DNA from: a bacterium
GTDB taxonomy: Bacteria; Electryoneota; Electryoneia; Electryoneales; Electryoneaceae
NCBI GenBank assembly: GCA_020444425.1
Contig: JAHLLB010000010.1
Span: 1-64,000, forward strand
DNA: 64,000 bases
Direction of reading: 5' to 3'
Shown: piece by piece, positions 1 through 9,758 of the stretch
How positions within the stretch are numbered: the first letter of the stretch is position 1
Layout of the letters: every line of letters starts with the position of its first letter
Program-made: the position numbers and the translations under genes
The notes under the pieces: generated by a model
What the model saw: the letters and a program-made list of their open reading frames with translations, nothing else
What the model was told of the DNA's origin: nothing
Databases searched by the model: none

Positions 1-53
1 GACTTTCGACTTTCGACTTTCGACTTTCGACTTTCGACTTTCGACTTTCGACT
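1..53. repeat. Heptanucleotide tandem repeat GACTTTC
   Basis: Seven exact head-to-tail copies of GACTTTC followed by a partial GACT, ending 9 bases before the egtD start codon. The array is cut by the window edge, so its full length is unknown. It belongs to a set of 7-bp-period tracts found in several intergenic spaces of this window (5474, 15848, 16046, 25532, 50713, 50877). Confidence 0.95.
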
Positions 54-62
54 GGAGTACCG

Positions 63-1067
63 ATGCCCCCGACGTACAAAGTCCTGACCCCGAACGATCT
101 CGACAGCATCCTCAACCCGCGGCATGAATTCGCGAGGGAGGTGTTGCTCGGCTTGTCGAAAGAAGAGAAAAGCCTGCCGTCGCGGTATTTCTACGATGAC
201 ACCGGCAGCCATCTGTTCCAGCAGATCATGGAGCTGGAGGAGTATTATCCGACCGGTTGCGAACGGAACATCCTGACGAAACATGCGTCCGACTTCACCG
301 ATCACGTCGCAGCGAAACCTTTCAACCTGATTGACCTCGGCTCCGGCGATGGCAGCAAGACCAACCTCTTTCTGGCGGACATGCTGCAGCGTAAATGCGA
401 CTTCACCTACATTCCCATCGACATCTCGGAAGCCGCAATCCGTGAACAGGGTGTAGAGCTGGAGATGCGTTTCCCGGACCTGAATGTCGCCGGAATTGTC
501 GCGGAATACTTCAATGGGCTGTTGTGGCATTCGAAGCTGTCCGACCGTCGCAACCTGATCCTGTTCCTCGGCTCGAACATCGGCAATTTCCACCGCAGCC
601 AGGCACGCACCTTCATGCGCACCATGTGGAACCTGCTGCAGCCGGGCGACCTGGTGCTGATCGGATTCGACCTGAAGAAGAACATCGACGTGATGGTGCG
701 GGCGTACAACGACAGCCAGGGGGTGACGCGTGATTTCAACCTCAACCTGCTGCAACGGATCAACACCGAACTCGGCGGCGACTTTCAGATCGAAAAGTGG
801 CGGCATTTCGCCAGCTACGACGTTTTCAGCGGCGCGATGGAAAGCTACCTGGTCAGCCGTGTCGAGCAGGAGGTGACCGTCGAGGCGGTGAACCAGCGGT
901 TCCATTTCGACGCCTTCGAGCCGATCCACACCGAATACTCGTACAAGTTCCTCGAGTCGGACATTCAGCAACTAGCGGCGGACACGGGCTTTACGATCGT
1001 TGAGCAGTACTATGATGATCGGCGGTACTTCGTGGACTCGTTGTGGCGGGTGGAGAAAGTGGTGTAA
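63..1067 (+). CDS. egtD: L-histidine N-alpha-methyltransferase-like (EgtD family)
   Basis: A 334-aa SAM-dependent methyltransferase. The N-terminal signature RYFYDDTGSHLF (41-52) followed by an EEYYPT segment (59-64) is characteristic of the EgtD/DUF2260 family, and DLGSGDGSK (91-99) is the SAM-binding motif I. Length matches the roughly 320-residue family norm. EgtD makes hercynine by trimethylating the alpha-amino group of histidine, the first step of ergothioneine synthesis in the cytoplasm. The ATG at 63 has GGAG at 54-57. No EgtB-like sulfoxide synthase lies downstream; a partner could be left of the window. Family assignment is firm, but histidine specificity is inferred because relatives methylate other substrates. 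Confidence 0.85.
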   Translation: MPPTYKVLTPNDLDSILNPRHEFAREVLLGLSKEEKSLPSRYFYDDTGSHLFQQIMELEEYYPTGCERNILTKHASDFTDHVAAKPFNLIDLGSGDGSKTNLFLADMLQRKCDFTYIPIDISEAAIREQGVELEMRFPDLNVAGIVAEYFNGLLWHSKLSDRRNLILFLGSNIGNFHRSQARTFMRTMWNLLQPGDLVLIGFDLKKNIDVMVRAYNDSQGVTRDFNLNLLQRINTELGGDFQIEKWRHFASYDVFSGAMESYLVSRVEQEVTVEAVNQRFHFDAFEPIHTEYSYKFLESDIQQLAADTGFTIVEQYYDDRRYFVDSLWRVEKVV

Positions 1068-1099
1068 AACCTTGGCGTTTCGGACTTTTTGGTAAGCAC

Positions 1100-1150
1100 A
1101 AAGGTGTTCCACGGGTACTGCGCGCGAGCGTTTCACGTTGTATATTCACC
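1100..1150 (+). promoter_or_regulatory. Putative parA leader with parS-like half-site
   Basis: Upstream of parA, GTTTCACGT at 1130-1138 matches nine bases of the widely conserved parS palindrome (TGTTTCACGTGAAACA), and a second weaker match, TGTTCCACGGG, begins at 1105. A TATATT at 1141-1146 could be a -10 box. Neither site is a full palindrome, so these are at best degenerate ParB sites or autoregulatory half-sites. Confidence 0.3.
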
Positions 1151-1177
1151 TCCGACCCTAACGGAGCTGAGCCAGGC

Positions 1178-1948
1178 ATGGCGAAAACGATATCCATCGC
1201 AAATCAGAAGGGCGGCGTCGGCAAAACCACCACGGCGGTCAATCTCGCAAGCAGCATCGCGGTTGCGGAGATGAAAACCCTGCTTGTCGACCTTGATCCG
1301 CAGGGCAACGCCACCAGCGGTATGGGGCTGAAGGTGGAGGAAGGCCAGCCGTCTGTGTACGAGGTGATGATCGGCAACGCGTCCGCTGAGGAGGCGATAG
1401 TCGCGTCCGAATTGCCGAACCTCTACGTCCTCCCCGCGAGCATCAAGTTGGTCGGCGCTGAAATCGAACTGGTCGGCATGGTCGCGCGCGAGGCGATGCT
1501 GCGCAAAGCACTGGCGGAAGTGAAGGACCGGTACGATTACATCTTCATTGATTCGCCGCCATCTCTCGGTCTGTTGACGCTGAACGGTCTCACCGCCGCC
1601 GATACGATCCTGATCCCCATCCAATGCGAGTACTACGCGCTCGAGGGACTGAGCCAACTGTTGAACACGGTGCGTCTCGTGCAGAAACACCTGAACAGCG
1701 GCCTTGGCATCGAAGGCGGCCTGTTGACGATGTACGATCACCGTCTCAACCTTTCCCGGCAGGTTGCGGACGACATCCGCAAATACTTTGATGGCCGTGT
1801 GTTCGAGACGATGATCTACCGCAATGTGCGGCTCAGCGAAGCCCCGAGTTACGGCAAACCCATCCTGTTGTACGATATTACCAGCCGAGGCGCGGAAAAT
1901 TATCTCGCCCTCGCGGAGGAACTGCTTTCTCATGACTCCCCGGCCTAA
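1178..1948 (+). CDS. parA: Chromosome-partitioning ATPase ParA (Soj)
   Basis: A 256-aa deviant Walker-type ATPase that works with ParB and parS in chromosome segregation. MAKTISIANQKGGVGKTTT at the N-terminus contains the Walker A KGGVGKTT (11-18); LLVDLDPQGN and YIFIDSPPS are the A' and B motifs. The reading frame is open upstream to 1043, but the ATG at 1178 is chosen because it begins exactly at the conserved family start and is preceded by GGAG at 1163-1166. Size is that of chromosomal Soj rather than plasmid ParA with a DNA-binding N-terminus. It overlaps parB by 17 bases, indicating cotranscription. Confidence 0.95.
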   Translation: MAKTISIANQKGGVGKTTTAVNLASSIAVAEMKTLLVDLDPQGNATSGMGLKVEEGQPSVYEVMIGNASAEEAIVASELPNLYVLPASIKLVGAEIELVGMVAREAMLRKALAEVKDRYDYIFIDSPPSLGLLTLNGLTAADTILIPIQCEYYALEGLSQLLNTVRLVQKHLNSGLGIEGGLLTMYDHRLNLSRQVADDIRKYFDGRVFETMIYRNVRLSEAPSYGKPILLYDITSRGAENYLALAEELLSHDSPA

Positions 1949-2810
1949 GGGCGGTCTCGGCCGTGGGCTGAGTGCGCTGATCCCCAACGCGGACGATAAC
2001 GAACTGCGCAAGCAGGCGAATGATATCGAGGTGGCGCGAATCCACGCCCGCCCCGATCAGCCGCGTTCTCATTTCGATCCAAAAGCACTGGAAGAGCTCG
2101 TCGAATCGGTCAAGGCGCAGGGTGTGCTGGTGCCATTGATCGTGACCCCCCGCGACGGCAGCTACTTGCTGGTCGCCGGGGAACGGCGCCTGCGTGCGGC
2201 CCGTGCAGCGGAGCTGGTCACGGTGCCCTGCCGGGTTATCGAAGACCTCAGTGACCGTGACATCCTCGAAATTTCCCTTGTCGAGAATTTGCAGCGTGAG
2301 GACCTGAATCCGGTCGAGCTGGCCAAAGGCTATCGCCGTCTCATCGAGGAGATGAAGTACACGCAGCAGCAGGTTGCGGAACGCGTCGGCAAGGACCGCG
2401 CGACGGTCGCGAACACGTTGCGGCTGCTGGCGTTGCCGGAACCGGTACTGCGGATGCTGGTGGACGAGGAGTTGACACAGGGCCACGCTCGCGCCCTGCT
2501 GTCGTTGAACGGTGAGGGTGCGCAGGTATCCCTGGCCCGTGCGATCACCGACCACGGACTGAGCGTGCGCGAGGTGGAACGGCGCATCCGTGGCCGCAAA
2601 TCGGGCAAAAAGACTCCTGCAAAGGACGAAAAGAAGCGGCGCGACGATCTCGCGGCAAAGCAGGTCTCCGGCGAACTGCAGGAGATTCTCGGCATGCCGG
2701 TGAGCGTGAACCATCGCGGCCGGGGCGGGCAGGTGACAATCAAGTATACGTCCCTCGACGAGCTCGACCGTGTCATCGCGATGTTGCGACGGGGACGTGG
2801 CCGGACGTGA
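1932..2810 (+). CDS. parB: ParB/Spo0J chromosome-partitioning protein
   Basis: A 292-aa ParB. The N-terminus KGGLGRGLSALIP is the usual ParA-stimulating start; the ParB/Srx domain follows with the CTP-binding box GERRLRAA, then ENLQREDLNP and a helix-turn-helix (YTQQQVAERVGKDRATVAN). A Lys/Arg-rich linker and a C-terminal dimer region complete the protein. The frame opens earlier (1824), but the ATG at 1932 starts at the conserved N-terminus and lies within the end of parA. The stop overlaps the glnD start (GTGA). ParB loads at parS as a CTP-dependent clamp; candidate half-sites precede parA. Confidence 0.95.
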   Translation: MTPRPKGGLGRGLSALIPNADDNELRKQANDIEVARIHARPDQPRSHFDPKALEELVESVKAQGVLVPLIVTPRDGSYLLVAGERRLRAARAAELVTVPCRVIEDLSDRDILEISLVENLQREDLNPVELAKGYRRLIEEMKYTQQQVAERVGKDRATVANTLRLLALPEPVLRMLVDEELTQGHARALLSLNGEGAQVSLARAITDHGLSVREVERRIRGRKSGKKTPAKDEKKRRDDLAAKQVSGELQEILGMPVSVNHRGRGGQVTIKYTSLDELDRVIAMLRRGRGRT

Positions 2811-5473
2811 GAGGCCACATCGCGCAAGCCGCGCTCGAACGGGCGCTGTCACGAACGGCGGAAGCGGACCAGACGGTCCGCTCTCTGCTCCGCCCATTTC
2901 AGGATCAAGCTGCGGGAATGCTGGTCCTCGCCACCGGCGGGTACGCCCGCGCTGATCTCGCTCCGTACTCCGACCTCGACATTGTTATTGTCCTGAACGA
3001 TCCCACCGCGCACGAGGAAATCGTCCAGCAATTTGTCCAAGGCCTGTGGGACAGCCCGTACAAACCCGCGCAGACTGTGCTCACGATGGACGACCTCGAC
3101 GGCAAGCTGTTCACGATCCCTGACCGCGCATCCTCGTTGCTGGAGACCCGTGTCCTGTGGGGTGATGCTGATCTGGCCGACCAGTACGAACACAGGGTCA
3201 ATGCGCTGATTGACGAACCCGTGTTTTCGAAGTACGTGCAGCGCAAGACGGAAGAGTTTTTTGCCCGTCGCGAGAAGTACGGCTGGGTCGCGCGTGTGGT
3301 CGAACCGCATCTGAAGAACGAAGCGGGCGGGTTCCGAGACCTGCACCATGTGTTATGGCTGGAACGGGCGCGTGCGGCATTACATAACCAGTGGAAAGTG
3401 CGACGGCAGCGCGGGACCATGATCCGCTCGTTCGTGTCCCGTCTGAGCCACGGTCATAGCCTCGCCGAGTGGGAAGCGGAACAGTTGGTGGAAGCTTTCG
3501 GGTTCCTGCTCGCGGTCCGTGAACAGTTGCACGAACGCCAGAAGCAGAGCGAAGACCGCCTGATTGTCGCTGAGCAGGCGCCGATTGCGTCCACACTCGG
3601 CTACCCCGGTTCCGAACGGCAGGTAATGATCGACCTGATGCGTGGCGTGTACCAGTCCACGGAGAAGCACAGCCGTTTCTGCGAGGAGTTCGGTCCCCGT
3701 TTCGCCGAGGCGGAAATTCTCACCGCTCCTCTGCCCTTGACGCGGCCCGCTCACCCCAGTGCGCCAACCGAAATCAACCGCACCGAGATCGACCGTGAAA
3801 CTCAATCGGCGGGTCTGAACCTGAGCCAGCCTCCATCCGACGGTGGTTCCGACACTCCGGACGCGGAGGTCAGTTTCGGGCATGTTGACTTATCGTTGCC
3901 GGTGATCCGTCTGCACGCCAGCGACCCCGTTGCGCTGCTGGAATTGCTCGGGTATCTCGCCGACGAAGAGCTGTTGCTCTCCGGGCGGACACGTCACCGG
4001 CTACGCCGTGAACTGCACCAGAATGATGGCCCGCAGCATGATCCGGGCAACTGGGCGATCCCGCTGCAGCGTTGGTTCAACGTCCCCTCCGGATTTTCCC
4101 GGCGGTTGCGTCAGCTGGACGAACTGGACGCGATCAAGTTATGGCTGCCGGAATGGCGTGAGATCGCCGGGCTGACCACCGGTTCGTACTATCACCGCTA
4201 TACGGTGGATGAACACACCCTCCGTGCACTTGAGAATCTCGATCACCTGCCCGACACGGGGATCAAGGGCGATCCGGAGTCGTTATGGCGGGATTGCAGC
4301 TTCCGGCCTTTGGTGTACCTCGCCCTGATGTTTCACGATATCGCCAAGGGACGTGGCGACAAGCACTCGGAAAACGGTGCCGATATCGCGCGGGAAGCGT
4401 TGCCACGGTTCGGCATGGAACGCTGGGTTGACGATGTCGCGCGCCTGGTCGAAGTCCATTTGCGCATGGAACAGACCGCGTTCCGCCGTGACTTCTCAGA
4501 TCCGGCCGTTATCAAAACATTCCTTGAGCTGGTCGGAGACGAACGCTCGTTGAAAGCGTTGTACATCCTCACCGTTTGCGATCTAAGTGCAGTCCGGTCG
4601 AGCGTGTGGACATCGTGGAAAGGACGCCTGCTGTCGGAGTTGTACGTGACGACGATGGACGTGCTCGAGCACGGTATCGAGGTACGGAAGGCGACCGTTG
4701 CGCAGGAGGCGGAACGAGTGGCGCCGCTGCTGGAATCAACCGATCACGGGCGCGACCGCGCGGAGGAATTCATCAGCGCGCTGGAGGTAGACTACCGCCG
4801 CTCGGTGCCCGCGCAGGAAATCGCCAGCCACCTGGAAACGGTTGAACAGTTGCAACGGGGCGACTTCGAGCATCGCTGGTTGATCGAAACCCATCCGGGC
4901 TATGTCGTGCTCACATTGATTGATCGCGACCGTCCCGGCTTATTGGCGGAGATCACCGGCCTGCTGACGGTACAGGGTATCGGGATCCGTGAGGCACGCA
5001 TCTTCACCCGGCAAGACGGCGTCGTCATCGACCGCTTCCGCTGCGAGGATATTGAGCCGACCGAACTGCCGTTGGCCGAACGGTTGAACCAGATCCCGGA
5101 GCGCTGGACGAAGCTCAAGCAGCGCGATGTGAAGCTGAAGGATTTATTCTTCCGTTTTCAACGCCGCAGCCGTTTCGAACGGTCGAAAGTTGCACGTGTA
5201 GATCCGGGCGTCCGCGTTCAACCGACTGCGGACGGTGCCGTCGTCGATATCAGCGGTGTGGACAGCATCGGGCTTCTGTATCGCTTATGTTCTGTGCTGG
5301 CGGAGGAAGGGTACGAGATTCGCAGCGCACGGGTGACCGGTCGTCTCGACGGCATCCACGATTCGTTCCTGATTCGGGATCCGTTGGGACGCCTGGCGAA
5401 CGATGAAGCGCAGCAATCGTTGAAGCAGAAATTACAGGATGCCGCGGATGCGACACTCCTCACGACACCGTAG
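2807..5473 (+). CDS. glnD: Bifunctional [protein-PII] uridylyltransferase/uridylyl-removing enzyme GlnD
   Basis: An 888-aa sensor of glutamine that uridylylates and de-uridylylates PII proteins. Order: nucleotidyltransferase motif GGYARADLAPYSDLD (about 44-58), GlnD/PII-UTase helical domain, a low-complexity linker (about 305-350), HD hydrolase domain with HDIAKGRGDKHSENGA (about 510), then two ACT domains (about 698 and 811). The length equals that of E. coli GlnD although the N-terminus before the catalytic motif is shorter. The start is GTG at 2807, in a GTGA overlap with the parB stop, so translation is probably coupled. Placement in an operon with parAB is unusual. Confidence 0.93.
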   Translation: MRGHIAQAALERALSRTAEADQTVRSLLRPFQDQAAGMLVLATGGYARADLAPYSDLDIVIVLNDPTAHEEIVQQFVQGLWDSPYKPAQTVLTMDDLDGKLFTIPDRASSLLETRVLWGDADLADQYEHRVNALIDEPVFSKYVQRKTEEFFARREKYGWVARVVEPHLKNEAGGFRDLHHVLWLERARAALHNQWKVRRQRGTMIRSFVSRLSHGHSLAEWEAEQLVEAFGFLLAVREQLHERQKQSEDRLIVAEQAPIASTLGYPGSERQVMIDLMRGVYQSTEKHSRFCEEFGPRFAEAEILTAPLPLTRPAHPSAPTEINRTEIDRETQSAGLNLSQPPSDGGSDTPDAEVSFGHVDLSLPVIRLHASDPVALLELLGYLADEELLLSGRTRHRLRRELHQNDGPQHDPGNWAIPLQRWFNVPSGFSRRLRQLDELDAIKLWLPEWREIAGLTTGSYYHRYTVDEHTLRALENLDHLPDTGIKGDPESLWRDCSFRPLVYLALMFHDIAKGRGDKHSENGADIAREALPRFGMERWVDDVARLVEVHLRMEQTAFRRDFSDPAVIKTFLELVGDERSLKALYILTVCDLSAVRSSVWTSWKGRLLSELYVTTMDVLEHGIEVRKATVAQEAERVAPLLESTDHGRDRAEEFISALEVDYRRSVPAQEIASHLETVEQLQRGDFEHRWLIETHPGYVVLTLIDRDRPGLLAEITGLLTVQGIGIREARIFTRQDGVVIDRFRCEDIEPTELPLAERLNQIPERWTKLKQRDVKLKDLFFRFQRRSRFERSKVARVDPGVRVQPTADGAVVDISGVDSIGLLYRLCSVLAEEGYEIRSARVTGRLDGIHDSFLIRDPLGRLANDEAQQSLKQKLQDAADATLLTTP

Positions 5474-5522
5474 GCTATGGGCGATAGACGATAGGCTGTG
5501 GACTGCGGATTACGGGCTGCGG
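5474..5522. repeat. Degenerate heptad tandem repeat
   Basis: Seven consecutive 7-base units (GCTATGG, GCGATAG, ACGATAG, GCTGTGG, ACTGCGG, ATTACGG, GCTGCGG) begin directly after the glnD stop codon. The units are variants of one another and are complementary to the GCCCACA/GCAGCCC-type units at 25532 and 50877. Confidence 0.8.
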
Positions 5523-5594
5523 TCACAAACCCGTGCTTACTCACAAGCACGGATCATCCGCATCTCTAAGCCATCTAAGAATTTCCGTTCCTTT

Positions 5595-5667
5595 ATGCCC
5601 ACGACATTTATGTCGTGGCTTATCCGAAAGCTTCCGAATCCGTTCTCCATCAGCGACACAAATGTCG
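5595..5667 (+). repeat. Intergenic hairpin element (CCACGACAT type) plus degenerate copy
   Basis: A perfect 9-bp inverted repeat, CCACGACAT / ATGTCGTGG with a TT centre, at 5599-5618, flanked by TATGCC on the left and CTTATCC on the right. The same sequence recurs at 29851 and 29915. A decayed copy (CGACA...TGTCG) is at 5654-5667. The upstream text AATTTCCGTT is also shared with the copies near 29700. Confidence 0.85.
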
Positions 5668-6224
5668 TCGGCATATCACGCATCATCCCTGTTGTGGTCG
5701 CGACGCTGTTGCTTCTCACCGGCTGTGCGGGTGTCAAACCGAAGCCGGAATACAACCGTGACCGTGCCAACCCACCCGTGTCCTCGACCGAAACCGGCCG
5801 CAAGTCGGCCCCACCTGCCGGACGGATCGACGAACCGGTCTACACCAACCCCGGTGGCCCGGACAACCTGGACGCAACCATCGAATCATGGTGGGGAACT
5901 CCATACAGGTACGGTGGCAGCCGGAAGGGGTCCGGAGTCGACTGCAGCGCGTATGTGCAGCAGGTCTACCGCACCGTCTACAACCTCCCACTTCCACGTA
6001 CATCGGCGCAGCAATTCAAGCAAGGTTGGGCTGTAGGCAGGGACGAGCTCCGGCGTGGCGATCTCGTCTTCTTCAACACGTCGGGCAAGGGCGTCTCGCA
6101 CGTCGGCATCTACCTCGGCGCCGGAATGTTCACGCATGCCAGCAGCTCGGACGGTGTCACCATCAACCGGCTTAGCGAATCCTACTATACCAAGCGCTTC
6201 ATGGGCGCGCGACGGGTACAATAG
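5595..6224 (+). CDS. NlpC/P60 family cell-wall hydrolase lipoprotein
   Basis: A predicted D,L-endopeptidase that cleaves peptidoglycan stem peptides. The NlpC/P60 domain has the catalytic Cys in VDCSAYVQQ (Cys117 counted from 5595), His in SHVGIYLG and a third polar residue in THASS, resembling Spr/MepS proteins. A hydrophobic segment ending LLLLTGC is a lipobox, so the mature protein should be membrane-anchored, followed by a Pro-rich linker. The frame is open from 5439, but residues upstream come from heptad-repeat DNA. The only sensible starts giving a signal peptide are ATG 5595 and ATG 5610, both inside a repeated hairpin; no good ribosome site precedes either. The enzyme class is secure, the start is not. 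Confidence 0.82.
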   Translation: MPTTFMSWLIRKLPNPFSISDTNVVGISRIIPVVVATLLLLTGCAGVKPKPEYNRDRANPPVSSTETGRKSAPPAGRIDEPVYTNPGGPDNLDATIESWWGTPYRYGGSRKGSGVDCSAYVQQVYRTVYNLPLPRTSAQQFKQGWAVGRDELRRGDLVFFNTSGKGVSHVGIYLGAGMFTHASSSDGVTINRLSESYYTKRFMGARRVQ

Positions 6225-6227
6225 GTC

Positions 6228-7289
6228 ATGGATCATCGCCAGATACAACATCCCTCGCTCGTCATCGACGAACAGCAGGCCCGCGCGAACATCCGCTGGA
6301 TGGCGGACAAAGCCCGCAACGCTGGTGTCCGTTTCCGCCCGCATTTCAAGACGCATCAGTCTGCCGCAGTCGGCGAATGGTTCCGCGACGAGGGCGTGGA
6401 CCGGATCACCGTTTCGTCCTACTCAATGGCACGATACTTCGCCGAGCACGGTTGGTCCGACATCACTCTCGCCTTCCCGTTGAATTTGCGCGAACTGGCT
6501 GAAATTGAACAGTTGGCGTCCACGATCCAGCTCGGTGTACTGGTTGATTCGGTGATTGCGGTGCTGGCATTGGCCGAGCGGACTCAAGCCCCGTTGAACG
6601 TCTGGATCAAGCTCGATACCGGGTATGGCCGTGCCGGTGTGCGCTGGGACCAAACCCAGCAACTCATCGATCTGGCGTCACGGATCACGCAAACGGATCA
6701 CCTCCGCTTCGCAGGCCTGTTGACGCACAACGGGCAAGCGTATCATGTGCAGGGCGAGCACGCCATCCGTGCGATTTACCAGGAGTCTACCACTCGCATG
6801 CTCAGCGCTCGCACGGCGTTGCACGAGGCCGGCTTTGCAGACGTACGTCTGTCCACCGGCGACACGCCGTGCTGCAGTGTAGTAGACGATTTCCTCGGCG
6901 TGGACGAGATCCGGCCCGGCAACTTCGTCTACTATGATCTGATGCAGACGGCGATCGGGTCGTGCCCGGACGAACGTGTGGCAGCGGTGGTGGCGTGCCC
7001 GGTGGTCGGTGTGTATCCGGAACGGTTGGAGCTGATCCTCTACGGCGGTGCGGTGCATCTGTCGAAGGAGTCGATCGAACTGGACGGTCGGCCTGTCTAC
7101 GGCTGCCTTGCGGAGATGGACGGCGACCGGATCGCAGCAATCCGACGTGACGCGCCCGTCATCAGCCTCTCGCAGGAACACGGCAAGGTGCATCTCCCGC
7201 CGGACCTGCTGAGCTCACTGCGCGTCGGCGATCTGGCGTACGTCGTGCCGGTTCACTCGTGTTTGGCGGTGAGTTGTTTGCAAGATTGA
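6228..7289 (+). CDS. D-serine dehydratase / D-threonine aldolase-like PLP enzyme
   Basis: A 353-aa fold-type III PLP enzyme. The alanine-racemase-like barrel begins with TPxLVID-type HPSLVIDE; the PLP lysine is Lys41 in FRPHFKTHQS. The C-terminal D-Ser dehydratase-like domain carries EHG (LSQEHGKVHLP) and PVHSC, whose His and Cys bind zinc in characterised D-serine dehydratases and D-threonine aldolases. The gene starts three bases after the NlpC/P60 stop. The expected reaction is metal-dependent breakdown of a D-hydroxy-amino acid; substrate cannot be read from sequence. Sitting behind a peptidoglycan hydrolase it might consume released D-amino acids, which is inference only. Confidence 0.8.
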   Translation: MDHRQIQHPSLVIDEQQARANIRWMADKARNAGVRFRPHFKTHQSAAVGEWFRDEGVDRITVSSYSMARYFAEHGWSDITLAFPLNLRELAEIEQLASTIQLGVLVDSVIAVLALAERTQAPLNVWIKLDTGYGRAGVRWDQTQQLIDLASRITQTDHLRFAGLLTHNGQAYHVQGEHAIRAIYQESTTRMLSARTALHEAGFADVRLSTGDTPCCSVVDDFLGVDEIRPGNFVYYDLMQTAIGSCPDERVAAVVACPVVGVYPERLELILYGGAVHLSKESIELDGRPVYGCLAEMDGDRIAAIRRDAPVISLSQEHGKVHLPPDLLSSLRVGDLAYVVPVHSCLAVSCLQD

Positions 7290-7362
7290 TCCGTGTTGAT
7301 GTTTCGCAATGCAGGAACCATTGCCTCTACATACTACATCCCATTTTTGCCCCATCCACTGA

Positions 7363-9459
<2,097 letters not shown>

Positions 9460-9758
9460 TAGTACCCACGGCATTCATGTGGTGGCTGGAATTCGCTGAG
9501 GATCGAGGGCATGCCCCAGACATTTATGTCTGGGGTCATCCGCACAAACAACCGTACCCCTGATGGCGTGTCCCGAGCGCAACAGAGCTTGTCGGGATTC
9601 ACCGGTCCGATCCACCCGCATTGTGCCCCTGATGGCTCCGCCAGCAGGGCTGATCGGCGATACATTGACCCACCGGTTTACTGATCCGAAGTCGCCCGTT
9701 GCCGCGCTGCAACCGCATGTGCCCCTGATGGCTCCGCCAGCAGGGCTTATCCGCCGGT
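9460..9758. repeat. Cluster of five intergenic hairpin elements
   Basis: The gap between ligA and the minus-strand gene is built almost entirely of hairpin units: 9465-9485 (imperfect CCCAC...GTGG), 9514-9535 (CCCCAGACAT/ATGTCTGGGG, perfect 10-bp stem), 9572-9596 (CCCGA...TCGGG), 9627-9649 and 9723-9745 (both CCCTGATGGC/GCCAGCAGGG, one mismatch). Most have RTGCCC on the left and a variant of NTYATCC on the right. Stems differ in sequence but keep pairing. No coding potential. Confidence 0.85.

Noticed and set aside
1043..1177. Extended ParA N-terminus from the upstream start
   Set aside because: The extra residues are unlike any ParA; the conserved start and ribosome site are at 1178.
1133..2897. 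Long minus-strand frames opposite parA and parB (292 and 339 codons)
   Set aside because: They are antisense shadows of well-conserved GC-rich genes and have Arg/His/Gln-rich, domain-free translations.
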